Shown piece by piece: positions 54,569-64,000 of a stretch of DNA of 64,000 bases. The notes beneath the pieces were generated by a model. It did not search any database and was not told the DNA's origin. It saw only the letters and a list, made by a program, of their open reading frames with translations. Position numbers and translations under genes: made by a program. The first letter of the stretch is position 1. Each line of letters opens with the position of its first letter. The stretch is taken from the NCBI GenBank assembly GCA_963669155.1, contig OZ022589.1:5597723-5661722 (forward strand), read 5' to 3'. Origin of the DNA: Arbacia lixula (taxonomy: Eukaryota; Echinodermata; Echinoidea; Arbacioida; Arbaciidae).

Positions 54569-56087
54569 TAAGATCTGTTAGATCAAACGTTTGGTTAGAT
54601 GTTTTACAGAACCTGGGAAAATGAAAGAATTGAAGCTAGATCAGTAGGACGAAACATGTGCTATGTCTTCCAGTAATTATGTCGATTTATGAATACAAAC
54701 ATGCTTTTGATGATCTGTGGACAGTAAGATGATGCTTCAAGCAAAATGAAAGTACTAAACCATAGTATTGATTTGACTTCGATTACAATATGAGCACACA
54801 TTACATTTTGGCCCTCATTTATGTACAAAAATACCAACTTGCAAGCAGAATATGTGGTGCAGCAAAAGGTATATTTTGTTCTGAAATTAAATGATATTAT
54901 ATTTCATGATGCAGCATTCATAATCTCTTGGGATGAGCAAAAAGAGCAAGAAAGTCTGTAATTGTCCTTTGTATGATGTGCTTCAATGTACATATTTATT
55001 AAAATCCATCAAAATATATCAATCATTCGATTGCAATCTCACATTGTATGGAAGTGATTAAAAAAACACAACATATGATATTTGATAACATATATAATAT
55101 ACATGTGATGTCATTGATGTATGATGAATATGGTCCCAGGACTATAACCAAATATTAACCTTTAACTGCCACTTTTGTTTCATTTCACCAGCAATACACG
55201 CAAATCCAATAGAGCAGCGTTTTGTCTGACACACGGCAGGTTAAGTATACGTGTGTCACCAGAGCTGCCAACCTTTGAAAGTCAAAATTAGTATTATGTG
55301 CCTCCAAATTCGTATTTTTCCTTCAAAATTTCTATTTTTAAAAGAGGCCCTATTTTCAAAGATTTTGAAATCAAATTCTGAAGTTCTGTCTTCACGCAGC
55401 GTGAATGCATACTGTACATTGGTTAAGTGTTCAATTCTGCTCAAGCAAAAGCGGCGCAGAGTGTGGCTCACTCCAAAATAATGCATTAGTTTATTTTGCA
55501 AGCGATGTCGCAATTGCAACATACGCCTGGGTGCGTTGCAATATATTCCTTGTGTATTAATATTAGCTAGCTATGACGCACCTTTTGTCCTTTTTTTTTT
55601 TTTTTTTTTATTTTGCCGTGAATTCATGCTTTTTCGATGCGTTATGTACTTTGGTATTCCCTTCCGATTTTCAAAACAAATATGCAATTTTTTGTAACGG
55701 CTGGCAGCTCTGTGTCACACATGCACCAGAAGCCCGTGAGGGTTATACTTATGATCACAATTCATGGCTGAAAAATAGTTCTCCTGAGTTGATAACTTTC
55801 TTCTTGTACAGCAATTTTTATTAACCTTTTGCCAATCTGCGTCTCTGACATTCATGTTTGTTTTGTTAAATCAATTTGTATTGTTTGTTTTTTTTTACAT
55901 GTTTTTTTTTAAATCCCTGTGTGAGCGAGTAGGCTACATGTAAATGTGCATGTAATACATCACAAATAATTCACACAACTTCCATAGGCAGTTTATGTTG
56001 CACACAAACCCTCTCACTACCAGTGTCGTATAGATGCGTGAGAAGTCTATGGCGTTTTCAAAACTTGGTACTGATAGCGTTAATGGT

Positions 56088-56242
56088 TCAAGGCTCGTTT
56101 GGGTTTGTTGCTCCTTTGAGGAATGCCACGAGATCGGCCTTGTCCTCTGCCTTGCCCTTCAGGTCTCGGAAAAAGAACTTGGTTCCAGGAATGTGTGCCT
56201 TGTCGAAATAATCAAACACTGTCTTGTCGCTCCATATGATTC
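56088..56242 (-). CDS. Cytochrome c paralogue exon 3 (C-terminal half)
   Basis: Acceptor CATCCAG before 56242. GIIWSDKTVFDYFDKAHIPG then TKFFFRDLKGKAEDKADLVA and FLKGATNPNEP; TGA at 56090-56088. Confidence 0.88.
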
Positions 56243-57612
56243 CTGGATGGGGCAGGGCGCACAGGGAAAGAGAGGTGATAGGGAAGGAAAGGGGAGCAGG
56301 AAAAGAGAGAAAGAAACAAATAGATGAGGACCACATGAAACGGAATGAATGGGGGGGGGGAGAGGTAGGATCAGAGAAAGGGAAATGGAGGATGGGAGAT
56401 GGGATAGGATTGTATGATTTACTAAATGTATGAACTTGTCTCCACAAAACATAATTGTTAACAACAATATTTTTCACTCATCTCATGTGCAACAAGTGAT
56501 CATGTAGGTCATTACTAACTGTCTTTGTTTAAAAGTTGGTTCAATTTCAGCTAATCTGATCGCTCATGTACTTTGTACAGATTGTCCCAATAAAAATTCC
56601 AACGGCACTCTCCACAACGATGACTTTAAAGATATCAAGTTAATCAGAATATTTCAGGGTATGTAACTATAACTTTTTATAGGCTACCTACACAACAGCT
56701 CAAAGGAATTGGCATAGGGAAAGGGAAAGGGAAGAAAGGGAAGGAGCTGCAGTTTTAAACTGGTATATTTTGTCCAGTTCAGCATGAAACATGATGCTTC
56801 AGCGTAAAAAGCATCATGTTTCATGCTGAACTGACCAAAATATACCGTGGTTTGAATCTGCGGGTCCTCCTCTTTCTTCCCTTTCCCTTTCCCTATGCTA
56901 ATTTTCCTTTGAGCTTGAGTGTACATCTTACAGACCCGAATCGATTTACTTAGTTCCTATAGTCCTGGTTAATAAACTGTATGATTCATTTAACCTGTTG
57001 TACGCGAGACTGAATACATGTTCTTCTAGATAGGATTTCCATGCGTTACAGTGTATCTGTGCAATTATGCACCAATGGTGCCAGAAGAGTTAAAGCAAAA
57101 GTCTAAATACCTTTCTTGTCATCGGAGGGCTCAAAGGGGAAGCCCGGTATGGTGCTCGCCTCCCGCCCCCACAGCCCCATGAGGTTCGGTCCCGCCCGAT
57201 GCTCCCCGCTAGGGTCTATGTCATGGCACCCCGCGCAGTGCTCTTTGAAGATCAGCGAACCCTTGGCGGGGTCACCCCTAGGTATGACGTCATCAGCGGC
57301 GGCGGCATTGTGGGATGGGGAGGAGGTTTTGGAAACCTGCGAGCTTTGCTGGTTTCTGAATAGACAGATGGTGTGAATAAGTTAAGTAAAAGCAAGATGA
57401 TACGGTCATGAAATTCATGAATGTAGCTGAAAGAATCTCTCATAGGCACACTTGCCTATCTCTCTCTCTCTCTCTGACATGCACACACACATGCACGCAC
57501 ACACACACATACACTCACAGACACACACATACATACACTACGCACATAATTGCGCACAGACTAGCAGGGATCCCATCCCCCCTCCCCTTATCTTACTCCA
57601 TCTCTATCTATT

Positions 57613-57654
<42 letters not shown>

Positions 57655-57729
57655 CCCGTCACACACACACACACTCAATTTCTCTCTCAATCTCTCTCCT
57701 ATCCCCCTCCTCAATATTTATCCCTTTTA

Positions 57730-57761
<32 letters not shown>

Positions 57762-57840
57762 GTCTCACTCCCCCCCCCTCCCCATCTCTCTCTCAATCTC
57801 TCTCATCTTTCCCTTCCCAATATCTCTCCCCATTAACCCC

Positions 57841-57877
<37 letters not shown>

Positions 57878-58768
57878 TCTCCCTCTCTCTGTGAGCTCTC
57901 TCTCTCTCTCTGCACTTGCAATGAAACAATGGACAATGAAAGAAAAGGAAAAGGAAAACAAGAACAAGGAAGGTGAGTTGATTCAAAACACTGCATGTAT
58001 TCCCAGGAGGCCCTGTAATGGCATAAAATAATTGTTAACGATCATGAAACATACTGACTGCATTTGTGTTAACGTAACACAACGTCAACATGTAAATGCA
58101 TACAGATTATAAGCAAATGAAAAGGGGAATGTGAGCAAGTACAATGTACCAGTACAAAACAAAATTATTTAGCCTGATCGACGTCCGTCTCCGACAAGTA
58201 CCTATAGCTCTCTACATATTTTAATTATAAGAAAGAATACAACCACATGGTGTTACCGAAAGTTTTGATATTTTCTAAATAGTATTTATTAGTACACTCT
58301 CACCATGGAAACATTCAAAGAACATTTAATATTTTAATTAGTAAATCATGAATAAAGGCCTACGTTCATTACTTTGTACATAACATCTTGACATTGTACG
58401 CTGAACTAGAAGTGCACGCGCCTGCCGCATATAGCGCAAACGAAAATATGGCAACACAATACTGTCCGAAGTTCATGATTACAGTGATTTTCTACCTCGC
58501 TGCACGCTACCAATGCGTATAAATCGAGGCACCCATGATCACACTGTTTTCACGCACGTAGGCCAACGTGTGCATCCATTTCAAGACTGATATTGGAGCA
58601 TAATTCTAAACTGAAGAAAATCACCGTGCATATTACACATGTCAACCTTCAACATGTTACGATAATGCTACATTAACATGATTAAGGATCACAGTGACAT
58701 TGGTTTCTCACCGAATATTGATTCAAACAGAACGCATTAACAGAACGTAGGCTGCACACTTACCCCAT
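56088..58768 (-). CDS. Divergent cytochrome c paralogue with Phe at the axial Met position, 3 exons
   Basis: Exons on the minus strand: 58768-58764 (ATG plus GG only), 57355-57111, 56242-56088; they join into 134 aa. Exons 2 and 3 are certain: GDPAKGSLIFKEHCAGCHDI has the CxxCH heme-attachment motif (42-46), GPNLMGLWGRE, GIIWSDKTVFDYF and HIPGTK are cytochrome c core motifs, and the C-terminal helix reads DLVAFLKGATNP. Trp59 and Tyr67 equivalents are kept (Trp87, Tyr95). The loop before IPGTK is two residues shorter than usual. The residue after IPGTK, which in mitochondrial cytochrome c is the sixth heme ligand Met80, is Phe106, followed by two more Phe; exon 3 has no methionine at all. An extra N-terminal segment of about 28 residues is Ser/Ala-rich. 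The tiny first exon is inferred from ACCATGG plus a GTAAGT donor in the exact phase needed. Function unknown: possibly a peroxidase-like, sensor or germline-specific form. Confidence 0.82.
56699..56914. repeat. Inverted repeat in the cytochrome c paralogue intron
   Basis: CTCAAAGGAATTGGCATAGG pairs with CCTATGCTAATTTTCCTTTG; the core GCATGAAACATGATGCTT pairs with AAGCATCATGTTTCATGC. A half copy is at about 25375-25460. Confidence 0.85.
57111..57355 (-). CDS. Cytochrome c paralogue exon 2 (heme-binding CxxCH)
   Basis: Acceptor TATTCAG (57362-57356) and donor GTATTT at 57110. Contains the Ser/Ala-rich N-terminal extension, then IPRGDPAKGSLIFKEHCAGC and H, and ends PFEPSDDKK. GC-rich compared with its surroundings. 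Confidence 0.85.
57450..57925. repeat. CT/CA microsatellite cluster
   Basis: Long runs of TCTCTC and ACACAC in the first intron of the cytochrome c paralogue. Confidence 0.9.
58764..58768 (-). CDS. Cytochrome c paralogue exon 1 (ATG GG, inferred)
   Basis: The minus strand reads ACCATGG, then a GTAAGT donor (58763-58758). The five coding bases leave phase 2, which the next acceptor (entry of one base) requires. The result begins MGNQQSS, a fit to the N-myristoylation consensus. No other in-frame start is visible upstream of exon 2. Confidence 0.5.
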
Positions 58769-58920
58769 GGTAGGCAATCAGGTTGTATCGTCTGCTACGT
58801 GTATCTGCTACGTATTATATGAGGACCGTCACAAATTTGGCTGTGCGTAAAATACCGCGTGTGTTTTATGATTTTGCAGTACTCCACTGTCACCCCGTTA
58901 AAGGAGAATAATACCCTGAC

Positions 58921-59360
58921 GAAAAATTACATAAATCTCAAAGCAAAAGTAGGCCTATGCGGCACAATGGATGAAGGATTAGGAATGATTGATATGAATA
59001 GTTGTACAAAGTAATGCATGATAATGATGATAATACATTTCATGGAGGGAAAAAATTAAATAAATCAGATACGTTGTTTGTGTCTCTATAATATAGAACG
59101 GATATGACGAATAGACACTGACAAAAAGTTAACTTGATTAGCGAAAAAATACATAAATCTCAAAGCAAAAGTAGGCCTATGCGGCACAATGGATGAAGGA
59201 TTAGGAATGATTGATATGAATAGTTGTACAAAGTAATGCATGATAATGATGATAATACATTTCATGGAGGGAAAAAATTAAATAAATCAGATACATTGTT
59301 TGTGTCTCTATAATATATAGAACGGACCTGATAAAAAGACACTCTGACAAAAAGTTGACT
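58921..59360. repeat. 222-bp direct tandem duplication
   Basis: ACATAAATCTCAAAGC at 58929 and 59151, with nearly identical sequence through CAGATACRTTGTTTGTG; appears recent. Confidence 0.9.
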
Positions 59361-59491
59361 TGATTAGCAGTAAGAAGATTGGAGAGACAGTATTGATCAA
59401 AGTATTTTAAAGTAATGAAATGTATGCTTCCTAAGGAGAAGTCAATTGTGTGGTTTAAAAGCAATTGCCTTGTAGTCTTACTCTCTAATAC

Positions 59492-60216
59492 CAGGGATGT
59501 GTTAGGAAAGGATATGAAACAACATTCTTTCTTTGAGCCCATGCGTGGCACCGCCGAAAAATTGCGTGGTCTCAGCATGTGCTTTTCACGTGTTTTAACA
59601 ATAACGAACACGATTGCCTAGCAACGGTTTCTCAGAGAGAACAAAAGAAATGTAGAGTCTTATTTCGCTTGTCCACTTCTGTTGGATTGCATCAATACTT
59701 TTGTGAGGAAAAGAGATATCAGCGAACAAAAATTAACAGTTTTTTAAAGTAAAATATCTCATTTGCACGCAAATTCACGCAAACTCTGTTAATGAAAGTA
59801 AGCAGCTTAATATATGATTTTGATAATGATTGAATCCGACATTTCCGGAAATCTCCGGAAAGTGAAGAAATTTGTTAATTATGTAAGTAAGAATATTATC
59901 TTATATCTCCGTTTGTGCATCATTCAACAATTATTTAGAAGAAAAACGAATACAGGATCTTTAGAGGTGTTGCCCCTTAACTTTCTTGAAAATTGCAAAA
60001 AAATGTGATAAGAAACACAGCTTCGAGAAACAAAACAGGCAATTAAAGATACTGCTTTCCAAGTTGACGATAGCAAAATGACGGTGCCGCGCATGGGACT
60101 TCAAAGCATTGCAGTGATTGTGGAATGCTTTTGACATTCATTAGCACGCTTTAGTATCCATACAGATGTTTGAATATATTATGGTTGAGTTGTCCCTCCT
60201 TCCTAACACATCCCTG
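59492..60216. mobile_element. hAT-like non-autonomous element with CTAATAC target duplication
   Basis: CAGGGATGTGTTAGGAAAGG at the left and CCTTCCTAACACATCCCTG at the right. CTAATAC flanks both ends (59485-59491, 60217-60223). Subterminal CCCATGCGTGGCACCG and CGGTGCCGCGCATGGG are also inverted. Confidence 0.75.
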
Positions 60217-62478
60217 CTAATACCATGGATGCATGTTTAAGTACACGGAGTAGGCCTACCATCAGCCGTTTAATTAATGCAGATTCATTGTACTCTCTTT
60301 CTAGTCACTCAATAATGCTTTACAAAGATTTTCTCTTTGATCTCATGGTTCAATGCCGCCATTTCTCTGGATGATTTTTGCCTGGATTTGACGTATAAAC
60401 AAAATCGGATTTGTGGAAATATCCTCACCCCGTATGCTTGAGCAGATGTGACATGTGATACCTACGATGCATCTATAAATATTCAATAGAGGAATATTGT
60501 TACAATATGGCAAAAAGGCTCTAAACCTGATAGCAAGTTGCAGTATGATAGTCTCAATTTCACGATGTTCCGCATCATATTCCACTAAAAAAAATTGCAT
60601 GAACCGGTACTTTCAGATATTTTACTTTCAGACAAGTACATGAAAAACGAGTCCAGCCGCGCCCAAGCTAGTATTTCCATCTCAAACAGTATCAAATTTC
60701 GTATTCGCTTGTCCTTATTAGCTACAAAACAAGCACTAGTGACAAAATCAAAAGTTCGAACAGCGAAAGCTGAAATGTATAGGAATGTGTATATGACCTT
60801 TTATAAAATCCAGGTGAACGTGACACAATCGGGTATGCATTATTGAGAGCAGCTGCTAGCTAGTCATGATATTAAGTGGCGGAATGAAACCTTGTTCAAA
60901 GGGCTGGATATCCACATGTACTTAACCATCCTTGATAGACGTAATGCTCTGGGCATGACAAAAGACAATGCTAATCTTAAACAGTAGGCGCACATCAATA
61001 CGGACCAATATACCATTTTTGTAACGTATTTGCAACTCTCCCCCTTACTGGGTAATAAGGCGTTATTTCATTCACCAGTGTCAGTGATTCAGTTTCAATA
61101 GGTGGAATGCACTTTGAACTTTCAGTTACTGCTAGTCGGACAAACCTCGTACAAGCTTGTTTAAACGACGTGCATGACATGTGCATACAATACGAAATTG
61201 GTCTAGTAAATTGTCTTTAAAGATTATGACTTTTCCCCATTTGTTTCCTTGACTTTTCGATGTGCATTGCATTCAACGTAAAACAGGGTTTGACTTTCTT
61301 TAAATATCCACATAATGTGGCTACCCGTATTTTTCTTCAAGGAAATTCTTACTTATAAACAAAACAAAAAATAATGCACAACGCTTATATTCCAACCAAG
61401 ACCCCACGTTAACAAACATTTCAAAAATTAATTTTGGAAACGTAACAGCTGCAGAGAGATGGCGGTACCCGCACATGGTGATGGTACCAGCGGATTAGAA
61501 GAAAACAAAAAAGGGGGTGGGGGCGCTGGCTGAAATATTCTTGGATATTGTTTCATTAATGTATGTTCAGTGTGTGATTCTCCCAAAATAGACGGGGCGC
61601 GCGCCTCTTTCGCGCCCGCCTGCATCCGCCACTCTTCATTCATTTCCTGGAAAGGGATTGCCGATGGTGGCGGCAGAGCCATGTACATGTATACAAATAG
61701 TTGGCCAACTCGTTCATGGGGCAGCTTTATTTTTTTGTTACCTGCTTACCCAACAAAGCAACACGCGCCATGTTGAAACCTATAATAAAATGCGTTCAAT
61801 GTGAGAAATGCCCGCTGCCCGACCCATCGCGCACTGGCAGGGGCAACACGATTATGAACTTAGATTACGTAAACAAGGGTAGTATTGCACTTTTCCTGAA
61901 ATGAAGCTTTGACTGTGAAACTTTAGATACGTTATTGTAGGGATGTACTTTTGCTATTTTGACAAGATATGTAAAATACAATTTAATGCTCAATGCATCG
62001 CTAACGAGCATTATGAGTTAGCTTTATAACATTTTTTGGCAAGGGTTCAAATACTGTATAAATTATGATCAATCAATATTGACGAGGCTAATAAGTTTTT
62101 AAGTTTTTTGTGTGCATTTCTGTGCTTGGTTTTTCTCAAAGATTTTGCTCTACTCTTATTTAAAAAAAATGAAGCAATGTTTGAATATAGGTAAAATATC
62201 TCTACGGACAACCTCTTTGACACCATTCATTTTCTGAAGTCTTTAGATGGGTAGCCTACTCTACACAATGATAGTAAAAATTTACATGTCTCGTCGGAGA
62301 GGACGCTCCTTCATTTTGGGTGAATAGCCACCTCTATTTTGGATCTTGGTACAAGCTTGACTGCTTCACGCGTATTGATCAGTTTATATGCAGATTACAA
62401 GCCAGCGCCTGTAAAGCATGTGTGAGTTGTTAACAAATTAATGCGATCATGAAAGTTCATCTGTGTTGGTATGCAGAT

Positions 62479-62577
62479 AACATGAAGTTAAAAACTTTTG
62501 ATCTCAACACAAGAAAAATCGAAGTAAGTCTACGATTTTTTTCTTGTGTTGAGATTAAAAGTTTTTAACTTCATGTT
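62479..62577. repeat. Hairpin with arms of about 42 bp and a 12-bp loop
   Basis: AACATGAAGTTAAAAACTTT pairs with AAAGTTTTTAACTTCATGTT, continuing through CTCAACACAAGAAAAATCG with very few mismatches. Confidence 0.9.
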
Positions 62578-63064
62578 AACAAATCAATGCGTATGATAAG
62601 TACAGACACAATACTTAAGCTGAACTTAGATTCAACATACTTTTAAAACATAACACCTGATAAAAAATGTATATAAGCTTTTATCGCTTTTTACAAAAGT
62701 TCCATGTCATATAAAAAAAATATAAAAGCATTCCAAACCAGGGATAGCAAATTATACTCAATTAAGGTCATCGTGTGCGCTTCGCATCGTCAAATTAGGT
62801 TTATCACTCTACGTGTGGCATTACACACAATGCTGTTCTATTACATTGGTATGTATCACAGTCATTTACCAAATTGCAGCGGTGAAACAAGAAAAGGTGA
62901 ACTCCTTATGCGCCAATCTGATGCATCTGTGCACAACTTACATACACAACTTCCATAGATTAACATTTGCCCTGACAAAGTGTTTAAAGGAAAATCAGTA
63001 ATCCGGTCAAATTTATTTTTGTCTTCTTCATTTGCTTTCACTTTTTTAATTTTTCATTTTTTCC

Positions 63065-63098
<34 letters not shown>

Positions 63099-63429
63099 GG
63101 GGGGGGGGAGGGAGAGGGGGGGATATAACACAGCACATGTGGTGGCACGTACATACAAGTAGATGTCACTCAATAACTATTTATTTCTCAAAATAATAAT
63201 AGGGCCTACAGTTCCTTGATTTTCCATCAACAAGCTGTATTTCTGCCTCTTATTGCCTTGCTTTTACCGAGATTAACTAATATTTGGACTGGAACATGCC
63301 TTTTAACATCGGGATATCGATTACCGGCGGCCGCTTAATCCTTCCCGAGCCAGACCAAATAGTACTCTATGTGTTCTTTGTACATTACGGGAGAAAAAAT
63401 GCACCCATGCGGTAAGAGGTGTATTTGCG

Positions 63430-63612
63430 TGGGGAAACACTCGTTATTCCGAAGGCTCGTTATTCCGAACGTTACGCGACAAATGCTCGGATTAACGATC
63501 CATTTTTCGTTTTCGGACTAACGAGCATCGAGGTACAGGCAATGAACGTGTTTCGGAATTACGAACCTTCGGAATAACGAACCTTCGGAATAAACGAACC
63601 TTCGGAATATCG
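63430..63612. repeat. TTCGGAATAACGA repeat cluster
   Basis: CTCGTTATTCCGAA occurs twice at the left and GAACCTTCGGAATAACGA-type units three times, inverted, at the right; looks like the ends of a small foldback element. Confidence 0.7.
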
Positions 63613-64000
63613 AACTGTAACCTTTGCGTGTACCTGACGACCGTCGACTCATGAAATGTGTGTGTGTTTCTAGTGCATGCATGCGTTGACAGTAGGTGAA
63701 GAGTCAATTTGCTTTACATACCAGCACTAAACAGGTTAACCCATGATTGTTAGTAGGTTAGCAACAATACCAAACATATTATCTGACTTTACGTGATCGT
63801 TGCCATGTCACCTATATTCAATCAAAAGAACTGAAGTTATAATTATATAAATCTAAAAATATATCATATTACAAAATCATATTACGTTCCCCCATGCTTG
63901 ATATTTCCTAGGTGATTATATACAGTCTTGACTTTTGTCCCTTCGTTGTCATTCCGTTGATTTTCATTTTCTTGTCCGAATGCCCTCAAAACGAGCAATT

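Larger units (their letters stand above)
53838..56087. other. POLR1B 3'UTR and tail-to-tail interval with the cytochrome c gene
   Basis: Starts with several decayed copies of the end of POLR1B exon 26 (53861-53922, 54151-54230, 54268-54352). A MITE follows at 54366-54568. An ATTAAA at 54998-55003 is a candidate poly(A) signal for POLR1B. On the other strand, AATAAA at 55822-55817 is a candidate for the cytochrome c gene. No further exon seen. Confidence 0.5.
58769..64000. other. Repeat-rich flank without visible genes
   Basis: Contains a 222-bp tandem duplication, an hAT-like element, a hairpin, a poly-T/poly-G tract (63068-63120) and a TTCGGAATAACGA repeat cluster. I found no exon with conserved content on either strand. 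Confidence 0.55.

Noticed and set aside
57408..57996. Open frames of up to 174 codons
   Set aside because: Composed of CT and CA microsatellites; no stop codons arise in such repeats by composition alone.
61428..61700. Pro-rich frame on the minus strand near a GC-rich patch
   Set aside because: No conserved motif, no splice context, and repeat-like GCGCGC sequence; not supportable as a gene.

Overview
This is a eukaryotic genomic window of about 38% GC, as judged by eye, with short phase-conserved exons in long, repeat-filled introns. The gene set points to a marine deuterostome invertebrate. An echinoderm such as a sea urchin is my best guess: there is an SVEP1-like gene with HYR, sushi and ephrin-receptor-like modules, plus many foldback and miniature inverted-repeat elements. 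The species assignment is inference only.

Four genes can be read exon by exon. (1) + strand, 1202-8056: the 3' part of an SVEP1-like extracellular protein gene (HYR, HYR, sushi, linker, three ephrin-receptor-like modules, stop). (2) - strand, 24635 down to 14637: a complete seven-coding-exon gene for translation elongation factor 1-beta (eEF1B, 218 aa). (3) + strand, 25210-53837: a complete 26-exon gene for the second-largest subunit of RNA polymerase I (POLR1B/RPA2, 1152 aa). Genes 2 and 3 are head to head with 574 bp between start codons, a likely shared promoter region serving two growth genes. (4) - strand, 58768 down to 56088: a three-exon cytochrome c paralogue (134 aa) with an intact heme-attachment motif but phenylalanine where the axial methionine should be. 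It is tail to tail with POLR1B.

The most unusual structural signal is in POLR1B. At least seven of its exons are flanked by decayed tandem copies of the exon edge together with the adjoining splice site. They include a 102-bp array that repeats the end of exon 9 with its 5' splice site about seven times, three pseudo-starts of exon 19, and several pseudo-ends of the last exon in the 3'UTR. The introns seem to have grown by local tandem duplication seeded inside exons.

The rest is mobile and repetitive DNA. There are two opposed copies of an element with a 157-bp internal tandem array, hAT-like elements with 7-8 bp target duplications, and an inverted dimer of a tRNA-Thr-like SINE with a 12-bp target duplication. 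There are several MITE families, three of whose copies sit 20-30 bp from splice sites, LINE 3' tails, a degenerate retroelement gag-like remnant, large hairpins and microsatellites. The flanks 1-1201, 8057-14636 and 58769-64000 show no convincing exons.
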